Source: Lachnospiraceae bacterium
GTDB lineage: Bacteria > Bacillota > Clostridia > Lachnospirales > Lachnospiraceae
Assembly (NCBI GenBank): GCA_021770245.1
Contig: JAETRI010000018.1
Span: 1 to 53,658, forward strand
DNA length: 53,658 nucleotides
Direction: 5' to 3'
Shown here: piece after piece, positions 26,905 through 35,505 of the stretch
Layout: the number at the start of each line of letters is the position of its first letter
Numbering within the stretch: the stretch's first letter is position 1
Program-made: the position numbers and the translations under genes
The notes under the pieces: generated by a model
Seen by the model: the letters and a program-made list of their open reading frames with translations, nothing else
Told to the model about the DNA's origin: nothing
Databases searched by the model: none

Positions 26905-29900
26905 ATGAACACCATGGTCAAGACAACTTTAAGGGAAATACGGGAAAGCCTGGGGCGTTATATGGCGATTCTGGCCATTGTGGCGCTGGGGGTTGCCTTT
27001 TTTGTGGGATTGAAGGTGACGAAGCCGTCCATGCTGTTGTCCGGGAGCATCTATCTGGAGGAAAACAACCTGTATGACCTGCGCCTGCTGTCCACGGTAG
27101 GCTTCGGCGAAAAGGACGTGAAACGCCTGAACGGGGCGGAAGGGGTGGAGATCGCGGAGGGGGCGGTTTCCGCGGATTTCCTGGCCGTTGAGGAAGACGG
27201 TTCGGAAAGCGTGCTGCGCGCCCATTCCCTGCTATGGATCCAGAACCAGGTGGTGGTGAGAGCGGGAAGAAAACCGCAGGCGGCGGATGAATGTGTGGTG
27301 GACGGGATGGCCTTTGGGCGGGACGCCATCGGAACCACCATCCGGGTTTCCGAAAATAACGAGGAGGATGTGACCGACCTGCTGCGATATGAGGAATATC
27401 GGGTGGTGGGGATCTGTGACGCTTCTTATTATATCAATTATGAACGCGGAACCACGGCTTTGGGAAACGGACAGCTGAAAGGATTCGTCTACATCCCGCA
27501 GGAGGGATTTGATACCGATTATTATACGGAGGTTTTTATCCGGCTGAAGGAACGCTATCCGCTGTACAGCCAGGATTATGAAGATTATATTGAAGACGCC
27601 ATGGACTGGGCCGAACCTCTGTGCGCTGAACTGGCCGAGGGACGTTACGAAACCCTGCTGGAGGACGGAAGATGGCAGATTGAAGACGGGGAACGGGAAT
27701 TGGCCAGGCAGGAGGCGGAGGCCGAGGAGAGGTTTGCGGACGCCAGAAGGGAACTGACGGATGCGGAAGCCGAAATCGCGGATGCGGAAGCCGAGATCGC
27801 GGACGGCTGGGAAAAAATTGCGGAAGGCAGAGCCGAGATCGCGGAAAACAGGCCGGATTTGGAAGCTTCGCTTCGGGAACTGGAGGACGGCCGGACCGAG
27901 ATTGCGGACGGTCTGGATCAGATTGCGGATAAACGGACGGAGTTTTCCGATATGGAAGGTGAGGAGAAGGACGGCCTTTTGGGAGGGCTGAACTTGAAGG
28001 AGGCCCAGGTAAAGGGTAAGCAGGCCCAGGTGGAGGCAGGTCTGGCACAGGCCAATATGGGAAAGAGGCAGCTGCAGGCAGCGGAGGAGATGATCGCGCG
28101 CCAGGAAGAAAAGCTTCGGGATGCCGAGCAGGAGCTGGCAGATGCCCGGGAAGAGGTGGCGGACGGCTGGAAGGAGTATGAAGAGAACCGGCAGGAATTT
28201 CTGGAGGGGATCGCGGATGCCAGACAGGAGCTGGCGGACGCGAGGGAGGAATTGGAGGAGCTGGAGGAACCGGATACCTATGTGTTGGGAAGGGATGCCA
28301 ACATCGGGTATGCCTGTTATGAAAACGATTCGGATATTGTGGAAGAAATTGCGGATGTATTTCCCGTCTTTTTCTTCCTGGTGGCCGCTCTGGTATGCAT
28401 GACCACCATGGCGCGGATGGTGGAAGAACAGAGGACGCAGATCGGCGTGCTGAAGGCCCTGGGATACGGGAAAGGCGCGATCATAGGGAAGTACCTGTTC
28501 TATTCCGGAAGCGCCGCACTTCTGGGAGGCGTGATCGGTTTCCTGGCCGGTTCCACTATATTTCCGATGGTGATCTGGTCCGCCTATCGGATCATGTACC
28601 GGATAGGGGAGCTGAAGCTGGTCCTGTATTGGAAAACGGGACTGCTGGCTTTGCTGGCTGCGGCCTGCTGTTCCATGGGGACCACCCTGGCAACCTGCCG
28701 TTATGAGCTGGGCAGCGTGGCGGCCCAGCTCATGCGTCCGAGAGCGCCCAAAAGCGGGAAACGGATTTTCCTGGAACGCATCCCCTGGCTCTGGAACCGC
28801 ATGAAATTTTTAATGAAGGTTTCGGCCAGAAATATTTTTCGCTACAAACAGCGCTTTTTCATGATGGTTTTCGGGATCGGCGGATGCACGGGCCTTCTGC
28901 TCACAGGATTCGGAATAAAGGATTCCATCGGCAGCATTACCGTCCATCAGTATGAAGAGATCCAGCTAAATGACCTGAGCGCGCTTTTCGACAAGACATA
29001 CGACCGGACGGACACGGCTGAGTTTGAGCGATGCGCGTCGGAGTATACGCAGGGGTATACCGTCGTCTTTGAAGGCAGCGTGGATGTGGAAGGCAGTTTG
29101 GGGACGAAAAGCGCCACCCTGGTGATCCCCCGGCGGCCGGAGGAAATCGGCGCCTACCTGGATCTGCACACCGTCGGGAAGGAGCCTCTGGACTGGCCGC
29201 AGGCCGGTGAAGTGATTCTGACGGAAAAGCTGGCAAAGAAATGCGGCGCCACGGTGGGGGACCGGGTGACGTTGGAGGATGAGGATTACAATAAGCTGGA
29301 GGTGACCGTCTCCGGAATCTGCGAGAACTATATTTTCAATTATGCCTATCTTTCCCCGGACACCTGGAGAGAACAGGCAGGGGAAGAACCGGACTATAAA
29401 TGCGCCTATCTGAATGTGAATGAGGGAGAGGACACATATGCGGTTTCGGCCGCCTTTATGAACTGCCGGGGTGTGGCGTCCGTGACGGCCTATGAGGATA
29501 TGGAGACGCGTTTCGGCAGCATGATCCAGAGCCTGGATTATGTGGTGGCGCTGATCATCTTCTGCGCGGGCGCCCTGGCCTTCATCGTCCTGTATAATCT
29601 GACCAATATCAACATCACGGAACGGCTGCGGGAGATCGCAACCATCAAAGTCCTGGGATTCTACCGGAAGGAAACCGCTTCATACGTGTTTCGGGAGAAC
29701 AGGCTCCTCACGGCCATCGGCATTCTGGTGGGACTGATTATCGGTAAATACCTGCATCGCTTCGTGATGTACAAGATCGATGTGGAATCGGTCGCCTTTG
29801 ATGTGCATATTGCGCCGATGAGCGTGCTATACAGTATTGTGCTGACATTTGTGTTTGCAGGCTTCGTCAACCGGGTGATGAACCGAAAACTGGATGATAT

Positions 29901-29934
29901 TAACATGGCGGAATCCATGAAATCCATCGAATAA
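26905..29934 (+). CDS. Large FtsX-domain ABC transporter permease with coiled coil
   Basis: A 1009-residue permease. One N-terminal helix (about 20-40) leads into an extracellular MacB-like region. A long charged heptad/undecad-like segment rich in AEIADAEAEIADG repeats (about 262-455) is predicted as coiled coil. The first FtsX core has three helices (about 480-620), followed by a second extracellular region and a second FtsX core (about 860-990). Such large permeases with a coiled-coil insert are common in Firmicutes and often face the cell wall. Probably one operon with the ATPase before it and the MarR regulator after it. Confidence 0.9.
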   Translation: MNTMVKTTLREIRESLGRYMAILAIVALGVAFFVGLKVTKPSMLLSGSIYLEENNLYDLRLLSTVGFGEKDVKRLNGAEGVEIAEGAVSADFLAVEEDGSESVLRAHSLLWIQNQVVVRAGRKPQAADECVVDGMAFGRDAIGTTIRVSENNEEDVTDLLRYEEYRVVGICDASYYINYERGTTALGNGQLKGFVYIPQEGFDTDYYTEVFIRLKERYPLYSQDYEDYIEDAMDWAEPLCAELAEGRYETLLEDGRWQIEDGERELARQEAEAEERFADARRELTDAEAEIADAEAEIADGWEKIAEGRAEIAENRPDLEASLRELEDGRTEIADGLDQIADKRTEFSDMEGEEKDGLLGGLNLKEAQVKGKQAQVEAGLAQANMGKRQLQAAEEMIARQEEKLRDAEQELADAREEVADGWKEYEENRQEFLEGIADARQELADAREELEELEEPDTYVLGRDANIGYACYENDSDIVEEIADVFPVFFFLVAALVCMTTMARMVEEQRTQIGVLKALGYGKGAIIGKYLFYSGSAALLGGVIGFLAGSTIFPMVIWSAYRIMYRIGELKLVLYWKTGLLALLAAACCSMGTTLATCRYELGSVAAQLMRPRAPKSGKRIFLERIPWLWNRMKFLMKVSARNIFRYKQRFFMMVFGIGGCTGLLLTGFGIKDSIGSITVHQYEEIQLNDLSALFDKTYDRTDTAEFERCASEYTQGYTVVFEGSVDVEGSLGTKSATLVIPRRPEEIGAYLDLHTVGKEPLDWPQAGEVILTEKLAKKCGATVGDRVTLEDEDYNKLEVTVSGICENYIFNYAYLSPDTWREQAGEEPDYKCAYLNVNEGEDTYAVSAAFMNCRGVASVTAYEDMETRFGSMIQSLDYVVALIIFCAGALAFIVLYNLTNINITERLREIATIKVLGFYRKETASYVFRENRLLTAIGILVGLIIGKYLHRFVMYKIDVESVAFDVHIAPMSVLYSIVLTFVFAGFVNRVMNRKLDDINMAESMKSIE

Positions 29935-29950
29935 AAAGACGGCATTTTAT

Positions 29951-30436
29951 ATGGATGAAAACAGTGGAAAGAAGATTTGGGAGGGACTTGCGTTGGATAT
30001 CCATGAAACATTAAACGATCTGTTGGTGAATCTGTTCCGCAGTATCAATTCCATTGAAGAAAAGGCCGTCCGTGCCGGGGAATATAAGGATTTAACCACC
30101 AATGACATGCATGTGATTGAAGCGGTCGGATTGGGGGAACCAAAGAATATGACTTCGGTAGCCAGACAGCAGTCGGTTACCACGGGTACGCTCACCATTT
30201 CCATGAACAGTCTGGTGAAAAAGGGCTATGTAAAGAGGGAGCGCAGCGAAGAGGATCGGCGTGTGGTGCTGGTATCCCTGACGGAAAAGGGAAAGCGCGC
30301 CTACGGGCAGCATAAACGGTTCCACGACCGGCTGATCCGGGAAGTGGTAGACGGGCTCAACGGACAGGAGCAGGAGATCCTTCAGAGATCATTGTCAAAT
30401 CTGATGGGATATTTCCAGCGGCTTCAGGATAAATAG
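29951..30436 (+). CDS. MarR-family transcriptional regulator
   Basis: A 161-residue winged-helix regulator. The DNA-binding part (about 50-115) includes MTSVARQQSVTTGTLTISMN, the recognition helix region, and the wing RERSEEDRRVVLVSLTEKG. It starts 17 bases after the ABC permease gene, so it may control that exporter operon. It also resembles FabT-like MarR proteins, which regulate fatty-acid genes in Firmicutes; the target is not decidable here. Its last 80 bases overlap the convergent DUF885 gene. Confidence 0.9.
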   Translation: MDENSGKKIWEGLALDIHETLNDLLVNLFRSINSIEEKAVRAGEYKDLTTNDMHVIEAVGLGEPKNMTSVARQQSVTTGTLTISMNSLVKKGYVKRERSEEDRRVVLVSLTEKGKRAYGQHKRFHDRLIREVVDGLNGQEQEILQRSLSNLMGYFQRLQDK

Positions 30437-32366
30437 GATTTTCATCGAGCGCGGACATTCCGTCCGTTTCCCTGGCTTTCGCCGGGATGTTCCTGCGTTT
30501 GCCGGAGTCCGGCGCGGAAGGGGGAAGAGTCCCCTTCCCGGCCGTATCCTTCTCCTTTCCTTTTAGCAGTCGTTCCAGGTTCCCAAAGTCGGACGGACCT
30601 GCCTGGAGAAGGAAGGTATGGAAACGCAGCGGTGTGTATGCATCGCCCCACAGACCGCGTGCCTGCTCCTGCAGCGAAAGGATCTCCAGATATCCCAGAT
30701 AATATTTCAAATAAGTGGTGGGCTCCATGCGGATATAGTTGTAGATGGAAGCCGCCGTTTCCTGCTGGGTGATGCCAAGGGCGGAAAGGGAGCGGAAAAC
30801 GTCCTGACGGCCGGCGCCGTAGTAATGGATGGCCAGATCCAGCAGGCAGTAAAGGTTTACCTGGAGATTGCGTTCCAGGCGCGCGACCTGTACCAAAAGC
30901 AGGTCGTCTTCCGTGGCCCCGTTTTGCGCCAGCAGTTCGGCCGCATAATCGTAGGAGAGATTTTCCACATAATAGGCCCAGCCCTCCACATAGCCGCCAT
31001 AGGAAAGAACATGGCGGATGGGGTTATTGGTGGAAGCGTTTTCATATGACTGGCTGTAAACGGTCTGATATAAGTGGCCGGGATATCCTTCGTGTGCCAG
31101 GGTGGTATAAAGCTCCAGCCCCGGAGGTGTAGAAGCGTTGTTAATATAGATCACGTTATGTCCCAGATCATCCAGGGGCGGCGTTAAGTAAAAGGCCGGG
31201 CTCGTATATTCCTCCATAGAGGAATCCACCGTTTTGGTAGTACAGGTGAATGGGCCTTCCGGAAGCGCAGGTACGGCCGGAAAATCCGCCGAAATCCGTT
31301 CCTGCAGATCTGTCAGGATTTCTTGGGGCTCCTGCAGGGGAAAAGCAGGGAAGGAAAGGGACTGGGGTACCTGCCCGGTCTGTTCCCGATATCTGGCCAA
31401 AAGATCCTGTAATTGGGAAAGAAGGGATTGGAAGCTGGCGGAAAGCAGTTCGTTCACTTCCTCGGGCGTCCGTCCGGTCCCGGTATTCCTGCGCAGGAGA
31501 TAGGTGTAATAGGCGCTTCCTCCGGCTGCCTGGCAGACACTTCCCTCCAGACAGCCGGTATCGGAAAGAAGGAAAATGTCGTCTGCCAGGGCCACATAAG
31601 CCGGGGCAACGACGGTGCGCAGCAGCCTGTCATCCTCCGATATGAGAGCCTCCTTTTGGGAAGCGTCTATGATGCCGGAGGCGATCAATCCGTCCAGCCT
31701 TTCCGAGAAAGTGACCTGAAGAAAATGGCTGCCGTCCTCGAGCAGATCGGGATCCATGATCCGGTCACACTGTTTGACCACCGCCGCCGCGTCGGACTGT
31801 GACATGAACAGGCCTGCGGCGGCCTTTTCTTTTTCATATTGAGCCAGGCCTTCCAGGTAGGCCGGAACGCTTTCCAGAATATCCATGTAGTCCTCCAGAT
31901 CCTGTCCGGTACGGAAGGTATACTCGGCCAGCAGGATGAGAAGCTGCGTATGCATGCCGGAGGTGGGGGAGAGGGGCTCCTCAAAATATTCACATCTCGT
32001 CCCCGCCAATTCGTTTTCCAGATAGGGGATCAGGAGGGAGAGCGTATAGCGGTCATACCGGTTCAGCCGCCGGGGATTGATTTCCCGCAGGGCCGCCAGG
32101 AAATTTTCCAGTGCGGCTCCGGTCTCCCTCTGCCCGTCTGTCGTATAGACGGGCAGGAGGGCAGGACTGGGCGGATCGAGATAGGGGGAAGGGTCCGCCA
32201 GCGTATAGTGAAGGCTCAGACTGTCGCCGGACAGGGAGGAGGAGAAAAATTCCTCCGTGATCCGGTCGAAACGGCGGGCGTCTGCGGTGAGCAGGGTATA
32301 GAGAAAAAAGGCGGCAAAGATAAGGGCAGCCGCGGCCGGGAGCAAAAAGGGAAGTCGTTTTTTCAA
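30357..32366 (-). CDS. DUF885-family metallopeptidase-like membrane protein
   Basis: A 669-residue protein. An N-terminal helix (LPFLLPAAAALIFAAFFLYTLL) anchors it outside the membrane. The DUF885 domain contains TTLAHEGYPGHLYQ (zinc-binding HExxxH-type motif) and YVEGWAYYVE, with the Glu expected as third ligand. TTG 32366 is chosen: AGGAAAA lies upstream, and the longer ATG frame (from 32507) would translate the palindromic repeat at 32383-32437. A low-complexity C-terminal tail (about 60 residues) overlaps the MarR gene end. Substrate unknown; peptide hydrolysis is inferred. Confidence 0.85.
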   Translation of the reverse strand: MKKRLPFLLPAAAALIFAAFFLYTLLTADARRFDRITEEFFSSSLSGDSLSLHYTLADPSPYLDPPSPALLPVYTTDGQRETGAALENFLAALREINPRRLNRYDRYTLSLLIPYLENELAGTRCEYFEEPLSPTSGMHTQLLILLAEYTFRTGQDLEDYMDILESVPAYLEGLAQYEKEKAAAGLFMSQSDAAAVVKQCDRIMDPDLLEDGSHFLQVTFSERLDGLIASGIIDASQKEALISEDDRLLRTVVAPAYVALADDIFLLSDTGCLEGSVCQAAGGSAYYTYLLRRNTGTGRTPEEVNELLSASFQSLLSQLQDLLARYREQTGQVPQSLSFPAFPLQEPQEILTDLQERISADFPAVPALPEGPFTCTTKTVDSSMEEYTSPAFYLTPPLDDLGHNVIYINNASTPPGLELYTTLAHEGYPGHLYQTVYSQSYENASTNNPIRHVLSYGGYVEGWAYYVENLSYDYAAELLAQNGATEDDLLLVQVARLERNLQVNLYCLLDLAIHYYGAGRQDVFRSLSALGITQQETAASIYNYIRMEPTTYLKYYLGYLEILSLQEQARGLWGDAYTPLRFHTFLLQAGPSDFGNLERLLKGKEKDTAGKGTLPPSAPDSGKRRNIPAKARETDGMSALDENPIYPEAAGNIPSDLTMISEGSPAPVR

Positions 32367-32382
32367 TGTCGGTTTTCCTGCG

Positions 32383-32437
32383 GTAACAGTACGGCCACCC
32401 CGCAGCCTCTCAGCCGCCGGGGTGGCTGTATTGTTAC
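32383..32437 (-). repeat. Family 2-like hairpin in the DUF885 leader
   Basis: Arms of 19 bases, GTAACAGTACGGCCACCCC (32383-32401) and GGGGTGGCTGTATTGTTAC (32419-32437), match except at two positions. The GCCACCCC/GGGGTGGC core is shared with the element at 45224. It lies just upstream of the DUF885 start. Confidence 0.75.
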
Positions 32438-32525
32438 TTCCTGCGGTGAGTTTGTTATAGTCTATGAGGACGGCGCAGGATTCATGACCGGAGGGCGGGG
32501 GAGACATTGAAAATCAGGATATAAA

Positions 32526-32543
32526 TGTATTGATACAACTTAT
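32526..32543. promoter_or_regulatory. Possible AraR operator 1
   Basis: TGTATTGATACA is a palindrome with a 2-base centre, continuing into ATACAACTTAT, which recurs at 32649-32659. It sits just upstream of the araR promoter; the role as AraR site is inferred. Confidence 0.4.
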
Positions 32544-32574
32544 AAAAATGTATCGGGAATTAAGAGACCTTATC

Positions 32575-32603
32575 TTGACATGCCGGGAGAAAAAAGCTAT
32601 ATT
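32575..32603 (+). promoter_or_regulatory. Promoter of the ara operon
   Basis: TTGACA (32575-32580), 17-base spacer, TATATT (32598-32603). Near-consensus. The transcript would start near 32610, with a 255-base leader before the araR TTG. Confidence 0.82.
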
Positions 32604-32648
32604 GTAAATAGTAAAATAAACGGACAGTAATGAGAAAAACTAATAATA

Positions 32649-32659
32649 ATACAACTTAT
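32649..32659. promoter_or_regulatory. Possible AraR operator 2
   Basis: Second exact copy of ATACAACTTAT, 116 bases (about 11 helical turns) from the first and on the other side of the promoter. This spacing fits cooperative binding with DNA looping, as known for Bacillus AraR; here it is inference. Confidence 0.35.
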
Positions 32660-32769
32660 GGAAGAAAGAATACAACCGATAATAAGAAGCGGTTTTGAAA
32701 CGGGAGAAGATGTGGTCTTTCTCCGGCTGTATCCGGAGCAGAGGAGCGGCAAAGCTTTCTTGCATAGTA

Positions 32770-32855
32770 GTCCTTTCATGCCGCGTTCTTTGCGGCTGCG
32801 CGGTTCGAAATTTGCGGATATAATTTCACATCTGCGGTTCAGATTTGGAAGGGGG
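32770..32855 (-). repeat. Family 1b element in reverse orientation in the araR leader
   Basis: Minus strand: GCCGCAAAGAACGCGGC (32796-32780), then ATGAAAGGACTACT, matching the core and tail of the elements at 40595 and 52024. It points away from araR, and no gene follows it on the minus strand. In the plus transcript it forms the same hairpin within the leader. Confidence 0.75.
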
Positions 32856-32864
32856 GGGCGGAAT

Positions 32865-33941
32865 TTGGGAGAAAATGCGAAGTACCAAAAGATCGTAGAC
32901 TGGGTCCGCCGGCAGGTGGAGGAAGGAACGTATAAGCCCGGAGAGAAGCTGAAGTCAGAAAACGAGCTGTGCCGGATGTTCGGCCTCAGCAGGCAGACGG
33001 TCCGCCATGCCCTGGGTATTCTGGAGGAGGAAGGGATGGTGGTGCGGCGGCGGGGGAGCGGCACCTATATCGACGACGGCCGTTTTGCGGGAGCGGCGGG
33101 ACGGACGAGGATTGCGGTGGTGACCACTTATGTGGACAGCTATATTTTCCCTCGGACGATCCGGGGGATTGAAAACTATCTGTTTGAAAGGGGATACTCG
33201 GTACAAATCGCTTTTACCAGCAATCTCCTGGAGCGGGAACGGGTGATCCTAGAGGATCTGGCAGAGCGGGACGATGTGGCAGGCATCATCATAGAAGCCA
33301 CCAAAAGCGGGCTGCCCAATCCCAATCTTCCCCTGATCAAGCGTCTTTGCGAGCGAAACATACCGATTCTGTTCATCAACAGCTTCTATCCGCAGCTGAA
33401 ATTGCCCCATGTGACGCTGAACGACAGGCTGGCGGCCGAACTGGCGGTGAAGTATCTGGCCGACGCGGGACATCGCAGGATCGGCGCCCTGATGAAATTC
33501 GACGACGGACAGGGACATCTGCGGTATGCGGGTTATCTGGATACCTGCAGGAGGCTCGGCATTCCGGCAGGGGATGAAAGGATGGTCTGGCTGGATACGG
33601 AGGGGGAAGCCCATCTGAACGACTACCGGGATCGGATCCTGAGGAATTTCAAGGATTGTACGGCGGTTTTCTGTTATAACGATAAGCTGGCGATCCGGCT
33701 GGAGGCTCTTTTGAAGGAGGAGGGGATCGAGGTGCCGGAGGACCTCTCCCTGATCAGCATTGACGATTCGGAGCTGGCTCAGCTGGCGGACACCAGGCTC
33801 ACCAGCGTGCGCCACCCCACGGACAGGCTGGGAGAAAAGGCGGCGGAGAACCTTCTTTTAATGATAGAAAATAAAAATTTCGACGGAAACTATGAATTCG
33901 TCACGGAAATCGTGGAACGGGATTCTGTAAAAAAAATATAG
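32865..33941 (+). CDS. araR: Arabinose operon repressor AraR
   Basis: A 358-residue fusion of an N-terminal GntR-type winged helix (about 5-75, with KLKSENELCRMFGLSRQTVR) and a LacI/PBP-I effector-binding domain (from about 80), the AraR architecture. Position directly before araA-araB-araD supports L-arabinose as effector. TTG 32865 is taken as start because an A-A-G8-CGG tract lies five bases upstream and the longer ATG frame would translate the inverted repeat element. Expected to repress its own operon and to bind the ATACAACTTAT repeats. Confidence 0.88.
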   Translation: MGENAKYQKIVDWVRRQVEEGTYKPGEKLKSENELCRMFGLSRQTVRHALGILEEEGMVVRRRGSGTYIDDGRFAGAAGRTRIAVVTTYVDSYIFPRTIRGIENYLFERGYSVQIAFTSNLLERERVILEDLAERDDVAGIIIEATKSGLPNPNLPLIKRLCERNIPILFINSFYPQLKLPHVTLNDRLAAELAVKYLADAGHRRIGALMKFDDGQGHLRYAGYLDTCRRLGIPAGDERMVWLDTEGEAHLNDYRDRILRNFKDCTAVFCYNDKLAIRLEALLKEEGIEVPEDLSLISIDDSELAQLADTRLTSVRHPTDRLGEKAAENLLLMIENKNFDGNYEFVTEIVERDSVKKI

Positions 33942-33944
33942 CAG

Positions 33945-33959
33945 GCCGCAAAAAGCGGC
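33945..33959 (+). repeat. Family 1 hairpin in front of araA
   Basis: GCCGC-AAAAA-GCGGC followed by AGAAAGCGAGG and the araA start. The same hairpin-AGA-purine-rich pattern; here it spans the araR-araA gap immediately after the araR stop. Confidence 0.65.
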
Positions 33960-33975
33960 AGAAAGCGAGGCATCG

Positions 33976-35472
33976 ATGAAAACAGGAGCCGATTACAAGT
34001 TCTGGTTCGCCACCGGATCCCAGGATCTGTACGGGGACGAGTGCCTGAGAAAGGTGGCGGAGCATTCCGCAAAGATCGTGGAAGGGCTGAACGCATCGGG
34101 GAAGCTCCCCTTTGAAGTGGTTTTAAAACCCACCCTGATCGATCCGGCCAGCATCCGCCGGACGTTGAACGAGGCGAATGCGGCCGAGGACTGCGCCGGC
34201 GTGATCACCTGGATGCACACCTTTTCTCCGGCGAAGATGTGGATCCTGGGGCTGAAGGAGTACAGGAAGCCCCTGTGCCATCTGCATACCCAGTTCAACG
34301 AGGAAATCCCCTATGATACCATCGACATGGACTTCATGAACGAGAACCAGTCCGCACACGGCGACAGGGAATACGGCCATATTGTGAGCCGTATGGGGAT
34401 CGAGCGCAAGATCATCGTGGGGCATTGGGCCAGTCCGTCGGTTCAGGAGAAGCTCGGCGCCTGGATGAGGACGGCCGTAGGCATCATGGAATCTTCCCAT
34501 ATAAGGGTCTGCCGCATCGGCGATAACATGAATAATGTGGCAGTCACCGAAGGCGATAAGGTGGAAGCGGAAGTGAAGTTCGGATGGGAAGTGGACCATT
34601 ACTGTGTGAACGACGCCGTGGAATATGTGGATGCGGTGGCAGAAGGGGATGTGAATGCGCTGGTGGAGGAATACTACAGCAAATATCACATTCTCCTGGA
34701 GGGCAGGGATCCCGAAGAGTTCCGGGCACACGTGGCGGCCCAGGCCAGGATCGAAATCGGACTGGAAAGGTTTCTGGAGGAAGGCAATTATCAGGCTATC
34801 GTTACCCACTTCGGCATGTTGGGCGGCCTGAAACAGCTTCCCGGACTGGCTATCCAGAGGCTGATGGAAAAGGGTTACGGTTTCGGCGGAGAGGGGGACT
34901 GGAAGACGGCGGCCATGGTGCGCCTGATGAAGATTATGACCGCGGGGCTCCCGGACGCGAAGGGGACTTCCTTTATGGAGGACTATACCTATAACCTGGT
35001 TCCCGGGAAGGAAGGGATTCTGCAGGCGCATATGCTGGAGGTATGTCCCACGATCGCGGACGGGCCGGTTTCCATTAAGGTGCAGCCCCTGAGCATGGGA
35101 AACAGGGAGGATCCTGCCCGCCTGGTGTTCACCTCCAAGACAGGTCCTGCGGTGGCCACGTCCCTGATCGACCTGGGGAACCGTTTCCGCCTGATCATCA
35201 ATGCGGTGAACTGCAGGAAGTGCGAAAAGGAAATGCCCAAGCTTCCCGTAGCCACGGCCTTCTGGACGCCGGAACCTTCTCTGGAGGTGGGGGCCGAGGC
35301 CTGGATTCTGGCGGGCGGCGCGCATCATACGGCCTTTTCCTATGACCTTTCCGTTGAACAGATGGCGGACTGGGCGGATGCCATGGGAATCGAGAGCGTG
35401 ATCATCGATCGGGATACCACCATTCGGAGTCTGAAAAACGAACTGAGATGGAACAGTGTGGTTTACAGATAA
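33976..35472 (+). CDS. araA: L-arabinose isomerase
   Basis: A 498-residue Mn-dependent isomerase converting L-arabinose to L-ribulose. Signatures include KFWFATGSQDLYGDE at the N-terminus, HTFSPAKMWI, TQFNEEIPYDTIDMDFMN with the catalytic Glu region, GEGDWKTAAMVR and HMLEVCPTIA. Length is as in E. coli and Bacillus enzymes. Second gene of the ara operon; GCGAGG precedes ATG 33976. Confidence 0.97.
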   Translation: MKTGADYKFWFATGSQDLYGDECLRKVAEHSAKIVEGLNASGKLPFEVVLKPTLIDPASIRRTLNEANAAEDCAGVITWMHTFSPAKMWILGLKEYRKPLCHLHTQFNEEIPYDTIDMDFMNENQSAHGDREYGHIVSRMGIERKIIVGHWASPSVQEKLGAWMRTAVGIMESSHIRVCRIGDNMNNVAVTEGDKVEAEVKFGWEVDHYCVNDAVEYVDAVAEGDVNALVEEYYSKYHILLEGRDPEEFRAHVAAQARIEIGLERFLEEGNYQAIVTHFGMLGGLKQLPGLAIQRLMEKGYGFGGEGDWKTAAMVRLMKIMTAGLPDAKGTSFMEDYTYNLVPGKEGILQAHMLEVCPTIADGPVSIKVQPLSMGNREDPARLVFTSKTGPAVATSLIDLGNRFRLIINAVNCRKCEKEMPKLPVATAFWTPEPSLEVGAEAWILAGGAHHTAFSYDLSVEQMADWADAMGIESVIIDRDTTIRSLKNELRWNSVVYR

Positions 35473-35479
35473 TATGTGC

Positions 35480-35502
35480 GCGGGACGCGGCATGAAAGGA
35501 TT
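35480..35502 (+). repeat. Partial family 1b element in front of araB
   Basis: GCGCGGGACGCGGCATGAAAGGATTAAT precursor pieces: GGGACGCGGC then ATGAAAGG and TTAAT before ATG 35506. The right half of the family 1b core is intact while the left arm is altered. Confidence 0.6.
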
Positions 35503-35505
35503 AAT

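Noticed and set aside
27690-28270. Tandem DNA repeat or CRISPR-like array in the ABC permease gene
   Set aside because: The periodicity comes from coiled-coil coding sequence (AEIADAEAEIADG units) and is degenerate; no spacers.
32658-32864. ATG 32658 as start of araR
   Set aside because: It would translate an inverted family 1b repeat; TTG 32865 has a strong ribosome site and gives the family's usual N-terminus.
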